NCBI RefSeq assembly: GCF_964340395.1
Contig: NC_135552.1
Location: 25,808,181 to 25,872,180 of the forward strand
DNA length: 64,000 nucleotides
From: Glandiceps talaboti
Taxonomy: Eukaryota; Hemichordata; Enteropneusta; Spengelidae
Direction: 5' to 3'
Positions 50,301-60,676 of the stretch are shown piece after piece (the stretch's first letter is position 1; each line of letters starts with the position of its first letter). The notes below the pieces were generated by a model, which worked only from the letters and a program-made list of their open reading frames with translations, made no database searches and had not been told where the DNA came from. A program made the position numbers and the translations under genes.

Positions 50301-51520
50301 TTTACCTTGGCTTTAAGAAATCAGTAAATGATACATGATATGTGTGTACGGTACTGTAGAGCTTTACTGGTGACGCAGATTAGGCCAATCTTGATGGAGC
50401 TATTTCATCTTATCATACCATGTAATGAAGTGGAAGACTTAGATTCTTTTCCTTTGCTGTCATGTCTAGAAATCATGCATCCTGCAATAAAGTGAGCTAC
50501 ACACCCTGTTCTTTCCGTTGCTACATGCTTGCCACTTGTCATAGGAAATTCTACACATGATGATTACGTGTATTTAGACTCGCTGTACAGTTGTGTGTCT
50601 GTGCATTGCTATGGAAAATAAATGTTTCAATGTGATGATAATTTGCTCAAACATACAGAAGCTATGATTTTTCTTATGTACTTCAAATCACCTTTCAAAA
50701 AAAAAGTACTTGGCAAAGCTAATATGTGACCATCTTAAATCATAAAGTACTTTAAATTTTCACTCATATTTTTTGAAAATGAAATTTCTTTTTTAAAAGG
50801 TTTGACTTATGTCGGAAGTATCAAGATTCCTTCAAATTTGTTTGTTTGAATCATCATAAGAAATATATCTACGATAGGTTAGTGTGACCTAAATCAAGTA
50901 AATATGTAACAATAATATTTTATTTATTTACTTAATAGTCATATTATGTATGGTTTATTCGGTACTTTGGCCACTGGCCTTATACAAATGTATAAAGATA
51001 CAGCAAAGGGACACCAGAAGAGATACAGAAAATCAATAAAGAAAGAACATATCAAGACAAAATAATGAAACAAATCAATGTTTGGCAACAGCTGTGTCTA
51101 ACATGGTAAACTATTTATTGTCGACTCGGATTTTAAATGTCTAGTGTAACATTTCTCAAAGTCTGAATATTAGCACATATGATGGAGCATTATAATTATT
51201 CCACAATTTCCATACATAAGAGATTATTTAAAAAAAATAATAAACAGATTTTTTTACTAATCACTTCTCTATTCCCTCCTCACTACATAATGGTAGCAAA
51301 TGTCTTAGAAGTTTATCATTGTACATTTTACATTATACATGGAGCATTACGTTATTTCCGGCCATAGCTGAATCATGGTAATTATACCAAATCAAAGTTT
51401 TATGGAAATTCATGTGTCCTCCATCAATAATTTATCATGATGAACCCACATGACAAGTAAGGCTTCTGTATATGAATTATAGATGGCACTTGGACAGGAT
51501 CAGTGATAGTATGACAAAAC
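47304..51520. other. AT-rich DNA with an X-box-like pair
   Basis: Only the X-box-like pair at 48110-48153 stood out. The open frames at 49423-49611 and 51179-51367 have no recognisable motifs. Confidence 0.45.
48110..48153 (+). promoter_or_regulatory. Paired RFX X-box-like motifs
   Basis: GTTGCCATGACAAC (48110-48123) and GTTGCCATAACAAC (48140-48153) lie exactly 30 bp apart. Each fits GTTRCC-NN-RGYAAC with one mismatch. RFX factors regulate cilia and neuroendocrine genes in animals. The pair could also be a chance local duplication, since TAGGTTGCC and TGGGTTGCC share flanking bases. No gene is visible to assign it to. Confidence 0.25.
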
Positions 51521-51813
51521 TTCATGATACGTGAGTGTCAGTGTGTGGCATAGGCAGAAGCAGTGATACTAAATTACATGATCCCATGTCGGGCGAGTCT
51601 CAATGTAGTATACGATGTATTTGTATGACTGGTTGAGGTGATCTCTGTAGCCTTGTTTTTATGAGCAAAGTGAGTAAACGGTGACAGAAAAGAACACAAG
51701 CACAAATTTGCAAATACCCCAAGTACTCTACCATTACTGGCCCGCATGCTCACATATGAGGAGGAATTTAGGTATTAATTCACACCTTCTTGACCAAGTA
51801 TATTAAGCAACTT
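51521..51813. mobile_element. Diverged foldback R2, copy 2, with minisatellite-like lead-in
   Basis: ATGATACGTGAGTGTCAGTG (51524) already resembles the minisatellite unit that follows. From about 51572 to 51775 a weak inverted repeat (CCCATGTCGGGCGAGT at the left, CATGCTCACATATGAGG at the right) holds GTATTTG and CAGAAAA-CAAGCAC-GCAAATACCC blocks, shared in order with the right half of the foldback at 33267-33474. Divergence is high, so exact ends cannot be set. Confidence 0.4.
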
Positions 51814-52722
51814 TATGATCTGTGAGTGCCAGTGTGGTGTAGACAGGGTCGGTACATAACGCTATGATCTGTGAGTACCAGTGTGGTGTAGACAGGGTCG
51901 GTACATAACGCTATGATCTGTGAGTACCAGTGTGGTGTAGACAGGGTCGGTGCATAACGCTATGATCTGTGAGTACCAGTGTGGTGTAGACAGGGTCAGT
52001 AACCCTATGATCTGTGAGTACCAGTGTGGTGTAAACAGGGTCAGTAACCCTATGATCTGTGAGTACCAGTGTGGTGTAGACAGGGTCAGTAACCCTATGA
52101 TCTGTGAGTACCAGTGTGGTATAGACAGGGTCGGTAACCCTATGATCTGTGAGTATCAGTGTGGTGTAGACAGGGTCAGTAACCCTATGATCTGTGAGTA
52201 CCAGTGTGGTATAGACAGGGTCAGTAACCCTATGATCTGTGAGTATCAGTGTGGTGTAGACAGGGTCGATGCATAACCCTATGATCTGTGAGTACCAGTG
52301 TGGTGTAGACAGGGTCAGTAACCCTATGATCTGTGAGTACCAGTGTGGTATAGACAGGGTCAGTAACCCTATGATCTGTGAGTATCAGTGTGGTGTAGAC
52401 AGGGTCGATGCATAACCCTATGATCTGTGAGTACCAGACTGTGGTGTAGACAGGGTCAGTAACCCTACGATCTGTGAGTATCAGTGTGGTATAGACAGGG
52501 TCGGTAACCCTATGATCTGTGAGTATCAGTGTGGTGTAGTCAGGGTCGGTAACCCTATGATCTGTGAGTACCAGTGGTGTAGACAGGGCTGGTAACCCTC
52601 TGATCTGTGAGTGCCAGTGTGGTGTAAACAGGGTCAGTAACCCTGTGATCTGTGAGTACCAGTATGGTGTAGACAGGGTCGGTAACTCTATGATACCAGT
52701 GAGTACCAGTGTGGTGTAGACA
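51814..52722 (+). repeat. Minisatellite, 20 units of 43-49 bp
   Basis: The unit reads TATGATCTGTGAGTACCAGT, GTGGTGTAGACAGGGTC, then a joint that is either AGTAACCC (45-bp units) or GGTACATAACGC / GATGCATAACCC (49-bp units). Units start at 51814, 51863, 51912, 51961, then every 45 bp to 52231, then at 52280, 52325, 52370, 52419, 52466, 52511, 52556, 52599, 52644 and 52689. The 45-45-49 block 52141-52279 is repeated at 52280-52418 with one difference, a 139-bp higher-order repeat. The 3' units are most diverged. Since 45 is a multiple of three, a 108-codon frame with a repeated 15-residue MICEYQCGVDRVSNP peptide exists (51950-52276), but the 49-, 47- and 43-bp units break it elsewhere, so coding is unlikely. 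Confidence 0.95.
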
Positions 52723-55630
52723 TGTGAGGATCAGCCATCTATAAGAAAACCCAACAAAGCCCACAAGTACTCACAAAACTCACCAAAAACTAGGATGAAA
52801 TATGATCATACATAATTTAAGTTTTGGAAAATTTGGACCATCATAGTTTATCAACAAATACACCATGATTCACTTTCTACTACCTCGCTCAATAATGTCA
52901 AATAACAGGGAAAATACAATGGGCACAACACACACAAAATTGGTAAGTAGTGCATATGAAAATAGTACATCATACAAATATTTGTGTGCTAGAATTGACT
53001 GATTGGTCATTGACATACATTACTCAGTTGTTTGGGTACTACAAGACTTGTAACTGATGGATGATACATACAATGTGAAAAGCTCTGTGGGTGCAAAACT
53101 CCCCCAATAATGGGAATGGGTAATACATGTAGTATAATAGCAGTATGGGTGCAAACTTCACTAATAGGGTGATAAATGTACTAAGTAGCTGCAAGGATGC
53201 ACAACTCAACTAATGGATCCCATCTACCAGGGCAGATTACCCCAGTTTCAACCATTTATTCATCCATCAACCTTGCATTAAATTTTACTTCAGTCTTCAC
53301 CTTTAAATTTCAAAAACATAGGAAATCACACACAAGGTAATTGATGGTAACTACTTCTAGGCCTTTTAAAGAAGCAGCAGTATACTTGAAATTATAGAAT
53401 AAAGGAACAGCAAGGTACAATACTCCTCCATAATTCAACATTGGAGGTTTGCATGTTGTTACAGGAAGTGCAAGTTGTTATTACAGGAAATGCATGATGA
53501 TAATGATGGAAAGACAAAAAAAGTGACAAGAACACTTTTAAGATCTGATATCTAAACAGATACTCTAGGTATAAATTCAATGCATCATTTGCTCGGAATG
53601 CATAATTCTTATCTCTTGAAATGATATTGTCCAATATTAAAGGTATACCTAGAGTAGTTTATTGAGATAATTATGCTTAAATTTACTGCAGATGTCGGTT
53701 CTGGTCACAATTCAAAGACTAACTGTAACTGTTTTGTCAGTATTTGGTAGTCACTGTATTTGACGCAAGACATCTGAAATTTTCACCCCACGTACCCCCA
53801 CCCCTACTCCAGAAAAAGCCAAATCTATATCTGAGATCTAACAACATTAATATTTCTGGGATATATACCTCGCAGTTGCGTGAATTCAAACAAATAACAA
53901 AATTTACTCCTTTCTGATACATACTAGAATTATGACTCCATGAGTATTATAATGGTAACGAAATTGACAGGAAAGGAATATGTTGAACTCTACAGTAACA
54001 GCAGCATGTACATGTATGTACAGCAAGATCACATGTTTACCATCATGGCAACTATACAGCAGTATCACCTGATCATACTGAGTCATTTAGGTAATACTTA
54101 GTGATGGCAGCTGTACATTCAGGAAACACTGGTAATAAAACTATGTAAAACAAGAATAACTGACAAGAAAATATGGTATAGTGAATAAGAGAGGGGAAAG
54201 GATAAAGTTAATCATTAGACACTAACATTGATAGAATGATAAGCAAAAAAATCAGCTGCAGCAACGGAAATGATATATTGACATCTCTCATTTTGTTTGT
54301 CAAAGAATGTTACAGGTGTTCTCACAAATGCTGTTGTAAGCTCACATCATTATTTGTACAAGTTGTGGATGGTTTGAACATTATGCTGTCCACAACAGTT
54401 ACATGTTATTCCCAGGCAGTATATTTCTTTGTGCAGCCAAGCAAAATATGAGTGACCTATGGGGTATCATCACTTTGAGTCAAAGGCAACTTATCCCTTA
54501 CCTACCTCACAATTATTTTGTAGCATAGATAGACCAAGGCATAAATCCCACATTTTTTGTTCAAACACTGCATTCAACTTGGTTGGCATCTGGTGTACGG
54601 AACAAATTTTCAAAACCATGTAGTTACCTTAAAGCCTGACACCTATTTTCATTTTTTTAACTATAGTATTATTTTTAAGGGATACCTTACGTAAGAATTA
54701 ACAAATAAGAACTTTATCAAAGTTAATTTTCAAAATTATTATACCATGAATATTAACAAAATGTATTATTTTTTATTGATTGTATTATTATTTTGTCCAT
54801 ACGATATTTGATTTCATAAGGGAAACAGTCACCTTTTACAAATGATTTCAAATACTTATAAGTTAATATACATATACATATGCAAACTTTAAGTTACAAA
54901 AAGTAATTGTCAAGAAAAAAATGACCATAAATTTTAATTTATATTCAAGTCATGCGCATATTATGTTACAACTTTCACTCGATCTGCTTGTACTCAAAAT
55001 CCAGTTTTTTCAACTCAACATTTTGTGTTTGAATAGCATGCGTGCAATGACTTCTGTTAAAATGACTTCTGAACTATTACTTGATCAATTTTAATGTGAT
55101 TTAATACTCTGTTTAGCTATATAGTATTGTCAATCTTAGGTTAAACTCAATGTATTCAGAAAAGGGCAAATACATGATGTCATTACTTTGTTGGGCAGAA
55201 GATAATTATTCCTGGTTTCTATTATCACTTAGAGCTCATAATGTGAATTACAAAATATACTATTAGTATTTAACAATATTGATTTTCATCTACATGATGA
55301 CATGAGATACTTGCTTGGTATTTTGGTACTCATAATGCGGCCTTGGGTTATAAACTGATGCTAGACTATGACTTCATATTAGTATATATTTAACAGTCAC
55401 ATTGGAAATTATTGGTTGGCATACAACTATGCTATCAAATCATGATGTCAATATTAGTATTGAAAGTGAATCCATACATCCGATCGCCTTTCCACCCTTC
55501 CTATCCCTCACCACCACCCCCATGTCACCCTATAATCTAATACCAATATGAAAAACAATATACCATCAATCATGTTTCAGGAAATATGTTATAATTATCG
55601 CACACATTACATACATATCTACATACCCAT
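52723..55630. other. Unannotated AT-rich DNA
   Basis: No gene or repeat could be supported beyond a C-rich patch at 55484-55530. The open frames at 53392-53634, 53737-53922, 53904-54086 and 54236-54451 have no known motifs. Confidence 0.5.
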
Positions 55631-55710
55631 AACACACACACACATGCATGTATGTATGTATGTATGTATGCATGCACGTGCACACACGCACGCACCAAAC
55701 ACACACACAT
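55631..55710. repeat. (CA)n-(TATG)n-(CA)n compound microsatellite
   Basis: CA repeats, then CATG and TATG tetramers (55643-55672), then a CGTGCACACACGCACGC stretch and CA repeats again. The open frame on the minus strand is a repeat artefact. Confidence 0.95.
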
Positions 55711-57099
55711 TGTAACCTGACTTTCATGACAACAGCAGCTGTAATTATACCAGTTGCCATGTAAAATGAACTGGGTAACATCGGTTTACTATGGAGTATC
55801 AGATTTTGATTAAAACAGATGAAGGACATGAGTTTTAAATTTCAATTTGTCCATTTTATTAAGTCTAATGAACAGCAAAGGTCACATTTAACAATCTGAC
55901 TAGCAAAGTATCCAAGGTTAACGGTTATGTTCTAAATTCTCAGCTTTACATCAATCCCTGTTATGAATAACCCAATAGCTTGGATTATGAAATGTTTCCA
56001 TAACATCATGGCCCCAAACCCCAACATGTTACATGTTGGTTTCAACTGCCAGCATGAAGTCTATTATGATATGCTTGCCAGGTACATGTAATGTTCTGCT
56101 GCATGACTGCTTTCTCATCCATTTTTGTGTATTGTAAAATAGATATTCAGAAGAAATGGCTTGGAATAAAATGGAAAGCCACATAAATGATTTATATATA
56201 TTTGCCCGGAGAGGCCAGTAACACAGTCAATACATGTACCATACTGTTTCTGATACTCAATTTTTTTAGGGAAACACACAGTACATGCCATTACAAATTG
56301 AAGTAAACCATGCATACATTATTCATGATATTGTTTGAATGGTTTCCATAATGTCTGTATTTTGTGGCATTCCTTTAATTGTGACTATGGTAATAACAGT
56401 AATCAAGCAAAGTCAACAGGAATTGTTTTTACTGGGTTCAATAAATATATCCTTTACTGAAATTAAAAATTCAAGACAAGCGATACGATAATGGAATAGA
56501 GTCGTAATTATCCATACGCTTTCAAATATATCACCATTTATTGTTGGTCAGGGAATTGACTATTTTTTCAACAAGTAACATTAACCATTATTCATTACAT
56601 TAATGGAAAAGTCTTTCAAATACCTAGGGAAAGGCATACCTAAACATTTGCATAGTTGCCATTTAGCTTGAAATTCCAGTTCTACCATCGTATGTTCAAA
56701 TTAATTGTTTCAAACCTAGAATTTGATGAGAGCGAAAATCAATCATAACCTACAGCACTGATTCTAAAGTAAACTTGTCAATTAGTCAACACGGTTTTAA
56801 ATATGCAGCTATCAAAACCTGGAATCCTGTGCCCACAACAGACAAATGCTTAAAAGGCAAACCTAAAGCAGTAATTTTTGAGGGAATGACTACATCTTCC
56901 TGGCCCTTTTAAATAATTGTTTCTATAATTTTATTTTTGAATGTGTCCTTTTTATCTACTTCTTTTGATTTCATTTGCAACACCAAGAGAGCTTCTGTAT
57001 ATTTACATAATTTTTGCCACTGGCATAATCTCCATCACTATTCACTTAGAGATGTATATTTGTTGTTTTAACTCGCACCCCTACTTTGCCTTAATTTTC
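55711..57099. other. Unannotated AT-rich DNA
   Basis: The open frame at 56115-56315 (minus) and the first part of 56941-57186 (plus) show no recognisable domain; the latter runs into repeat R4. Confidence 0.5.
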
Positions 57100-57662
57100 A
57101 GGTATGCTATTTCCATGGACCTCACAAAAATGTTTGTCATGGTCAATGTCTCATTAGAAAGCTCATCATTGATAATGTTAAGGTAGGCACTTGAACGGTG
57201 TCCATATGTAGTAAACTTGGGAGAAAACATGCAAAATGTGCTCTTTCACCACATATATGGTCGGCACTCTGCTATACTTGTCAAGTAAAGCAAAGTGCGA
57301 AATTAAGTGACATGCATATGCGTCACAGGCAAACCCAAGTCATGATTAAGATATCATCATCACTTGAAATGATTTATTCAAAAAGCTACGAAGATAACTC
57401 AACTTTGACTACTTGACCTTCAAGAAGACTTTCAATGTCAAAGGTCAAAGTTTTGAATGGAGTCACTACGTATTATACCTCCAAAGTTATGATGCACATT
57501 GTGAAATTAAACAAATATGGCTGCATGTCATTTGGCCATATTTGATTCGGTCATAAAACAAAGTGATGTGTATGCCTCACATACCTTTGTACCAGGTTTG
57601 TTTGAAATCAGATGAAATCAGAGATGAGGGTAAACGCACGCAAGCAAACATGCGCGCACACA

Positions 57663-57739
<77 letters not shown>

Positions 57740-57830
57740 GCAGGCATGAATGGACAAATGGTCACACAGATGTAACCCAATGTATAACTTCCCTCCGGAC
57801 GATGCCCTTTGGGGACTAATTATGCATTTG
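57100..57830 (+). repeat. Dispersed repeat R4, copy 2, with (CA)n tract
   Basis: Shares GTCAATGTCTCATTAGAAAG, CTCATCATTGATAAT, GGCACTTGAA and, further on, AACAAATATGGCTGCA, AAACAAAGTGATGTGTATGC and TTTGTACCAGGTTTG with copy 1 at 36541-36990. It extends past copy 1 through a pure (CA)n array (57664-57735) to CTCCGGACGATGCCCTTTGG near 57793-57812. Words such as CCTTCAAGAAGACTTTCAAT and GTCAAAGGTCAAAG in the middle are a decayed version of the stacked GGTCAAGGTC block. The open frames at 56941-57186 and 57198-57416 lie inside it and are not shared by copy 1. Confidence 0.55.
57664..57735. repeat. (CA)36 microsatellite
   Basis: An uninterrupted 72-base CA array; long enough for Z-DNA formation and high mutability. 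Open frames on both strands here are periodic artefacts. Confidence 0.97.
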
Positions 57831-59117
57831 TGGCGACTGACTACAACTTACATAAGTCAGATAAACTATAATACATACTAAAAACAGTTTGGGATAATCA
57901 GTTTTTTTTACAACCTAACCTGGAATAATTTGATGATGCTTGACTTGACTTCACATGACTTCAAAGCTCTTATAGAATGATGTTGCATTTCGATCAAATT
58001 TATCGACTTTCAGCTTATTTGATTATATATATATTATCTATAATATATACAATATCAAAGCTTTAGTAGCCTTCAAAGTTCTCAACAAACAGTGGGGATA
58101 AACGGAAGCTATTAAGAGTAATCATTTTCCCAGTTCTAATCTAAGATTTAGTACTGCCATGACATCACATGTGCCCTTGTATTCAAATCAAACCAATCTG
58201 AACACTCCATGAATGTGGCAATTAATGTAGATGTGGGGCATCATGATACACTCACTCACTCGACATCTACAAATTAGGCATTTTCCATAGACACTTGCCT
58301 CAAAAGAGGAATATTTGATTCAATTTGTTGGAATCCTATTTTCCGAAAGACTTATTTTGATGCTTTAATAATTCATGGTGTTTAAATCTAGTCTGGCATT
58401 ATTGGTAATTACTGAGAATCAAGACGAATGCATTGGAGTCTAAATGTTGACTTGTGATCATAATATCCTATATTAGTACAATCCATTCAGCCTAGACTGG
58501 CGCCTAGGTAAGTCATCTCAATGTACATGCCAATTGCCCTCCCAAAAATGTCAGCAATCAGACCTAAAATAGATAGAGTAATGGTCGATAGTTATCTTCT
58601 ACAATAGCAAAGGTTAGGAATTTAAATACACTAGTGTAGCATTTTTCAAAAACATTTCATTTTTGTCAAGAATAGGTGTACTAAAGCTGAACATATTTTC
58701 ACAAATTTGTTGACAAATACAAAATAAATCTAGACAAAGCTGGATTCTTTTTAAGAAATAAATTGATAAAAAAATGAATTATTAGAACATGCAATCACAA
58801 TATTCATAATATAATTTGCAAAACAGTGATCAATTTTTAAATGTAATATCTACAGTTCAAGTTGCTTAGTAACTTAGACTATATATATATTATTTTCTTA
58901 CTGAAAAATCACCATCAACCTTCTCAAAAGTTTAATCCTCCATTTAAAACTAAAAATTGATTGTCAATAAGGTGCAAAAGTTACTCCAACAGCATTACAG
59001 AAACCCTAAAAATATTAGTGCATACACTCCATTTTGTATTCATTACTATAGTGTTAAAGGTGTTTACAATTTCACAAAAGAACGTCTCTGCTAATTTATT
59101 GGCTACTAATATATCTG
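57831..59117. other. Unannotated AT-rich DNA
   Basis: A TA-rich stretch at about 58022-58050 is imperfectly palindromic. No gene was recognised. Confidence 0.5.
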
Positions 59118-59240
59118 GACCACTAAGAAATGACAACTCAATTAGTAAACACACCAATGACCACTAAGAAATGACAAATCAATTAGTAAACACACCAATG
59201 ACCACTAAGAAATGACACATCAATTAGTAAACACACCAAT
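59118..59240. repeat. 41-bp tandem repeat, three units
   Basis: GACCACTAAGAAATGACAAC starts the unit, which ends AGTAAACACACCAAT. Units at 59118, 59159 and 59200 differ only at one or two positions, so the triplication is recent. Confidence 0.95.
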
Positions 59241-59368
59241 GGCATTGAGTGACTTTTGGGATGAAGCCATGATACTGACATTCTCACAATGAATGCAAAA
59301 TTATTTCAAGACATGAATATTTTTTTAATTAATCATATATATATTAAGTAAGGTTTTGAGTCAATCAA

Positions 59369-59912
59369 ATGATACAGTCCCTTTATCTGAAAACCTTTCT
59401 GTCATATCAAAATATTGTCAAAGGCCAAGTTGATATATATAAATTTTCTAACAAAAACATTTCATTTTATATTGAAACAACTATCTTATCATATTTCTTT
59501 TATAGGCACACCAACATCCAAACAATGAAAGTTCCTTATTTTAACACTGAAAACTTTAGATTTTAGAATTTACTCTATTTGGAACTCCTTGTCACGTGAT
59601 ATTTCACTTGTCATTCAAAACAAGCATTTGAAGAATTTTAATGCTCAGATTGCCGGCAAACAATTACTATGAGGTACTCGCGAACAAGATATTTTAATGT
59701 AATTTTATCTTTCTTTCCATTTGTGTATTGTAACTGTATTGTGTATTGTAAATGTATTATGTATTGTAACTGTATTGTGTACTGTAACTGTAGTTCTTGC
59801 CGGTTGTCTCATTTCTATATATTTGTTTTGGGGTCTACGTCTGTGTTTGTCACCTGTGTGGACTGTCTGACTTTTGTCACAAGTTAAATAAATCAATAAA
59901 ATAAATATTAAT
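59369..59912 (+). pseudogene. Degenerate 3' end of a non-LTR retrotransposon (LINE)
   Basis: The frame 59369-59566 ends RHTNIQTMKVPYFNTENFRF-stop. In the next frame, just before that stop, the DNA continues as FRIYSIWNSLSRDISL and on to a stop near 59672. The arrangement R-H-N...P-F-T, aromatic residues, IWNSL, then a lysine-rich K-LKNF end is the characteristic C-terminus of jockey/CR1-like LINE reverse-transcriptase proteins. A +1/-1 frameshift separates the two parts, so the copy is dead. After the stop comes a 3' UTR with an 18-bp repeat (59723-59794) and an AAATAAATCAATAAAATAAA tail (59885-59905). The start at 59369 is only the first in-frame ATG; the true 5' truncation point is unknown. 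No RT catalytic motif is present. Confidence 0.6.
59723..59794. repeat. 18-bp tandem repeat, four units
   Basis: The unit GTGTATTGTAACTGTATT recurs at 59723, 59741, 59759 and 59777 with one or two changes each. It lies inside the presumed 3' UTR of the LINE remnant. Confidence 0.9.
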
Positions 59913-60594
59913 TACAGGAAAAGTAAATCTCAAACTTCCAAATTTTTGCTCACATTTTTTTATTTTAGATGTATTGTTCATGTGATGCACACACCTTATA
60001 TGAATGTACATAATATGAAACCCATTGTGTTTGTTTTATTCAATCATGCATGTATATACAGACAGTCACTGATTTGGTTAAAATGGATATTCAATCATTA
60101 ATCCATCAATTCATGATATCATTCACCAAATCATTCATTTGCTTGGCACAAATCTATACTCTCAAAGATAATCAATTTTTTTCTACCCTTTAATGATCAT
60201 GGCATTCCAAGATTCTTTACATCGAGTCCCAATGCGTACATCAATCAATCTTTCCTGTCGGGATCAGTGCATCCATCCATTTCTCCTTTCCTGATCTACG
60301 AATATATCAATCCCATTTTAATGGAATGATATCTGTGATTGTCTTTCATCTCTTCTTCACAACTTACTACATGTATCAATCTTTGCAATTCATCCTGTCA
60401 CCTCCTAAGTAAATCATGTAGCCACAGCAAACTTGACATGTTGGTCTACTAAACTTTGGAATGCAATCACATTTGAATCTATTTAAATCTATTATTTGAT
60501 GTGATAAACAAAAGACACACATTTTACGATTCCTCGGAAAAGAAGACACAAACATTCCCTGGCTATAGGCAAACACAAACAGATGTCTGTGTGT

Positions 60595-60598
<4 letters not shown>
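59913..60598. other. Unannotated AT-rich DNA
   Basis: Nothing was recognised; the open frame at 60376-60576 (minus) has several cysteines (FKCDCIPKF, CQVCCGYM) but no domain I can name. Confidence 0.45.

Positions 60599-60676
<78 letters not shown>
60599..60676. repeat. (GT)38 microsatellite
   Basis: An essentially uninterrupted GT array of about 77 bases, followed within 50 bases by a TA-rich stretch (60709-60742). Open frames across it on both strands are artefacts. Confidence 0.97.

Noticed and set aside
51950-52276. 108-codon frame with a 15-residue Cys-containing repeat
   Set aside because: It exists because the unit is 45 bp; units of 43, 47 and 49 bp break the frame on both sides, and there are no splice sites or conservation to support it.
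51814-52722. CRISPR-like array of regular repeats
   Set aside because: Units abut directly with no unique spacers, and the surrounding DNA is clearly animal; it is a minisatellite.
57563-57780. Open frames rich in His-Thr and Val-Cys
   Set aside because: Translations of the (CA)n tract inside repeat R4.
60376-60576. Cysteine-containing frame resembling a small zinc-binding domain
   Set aside because: Cysteine spacing matches no known finger, the frame is 66 codons and nothing around it supports an exon.
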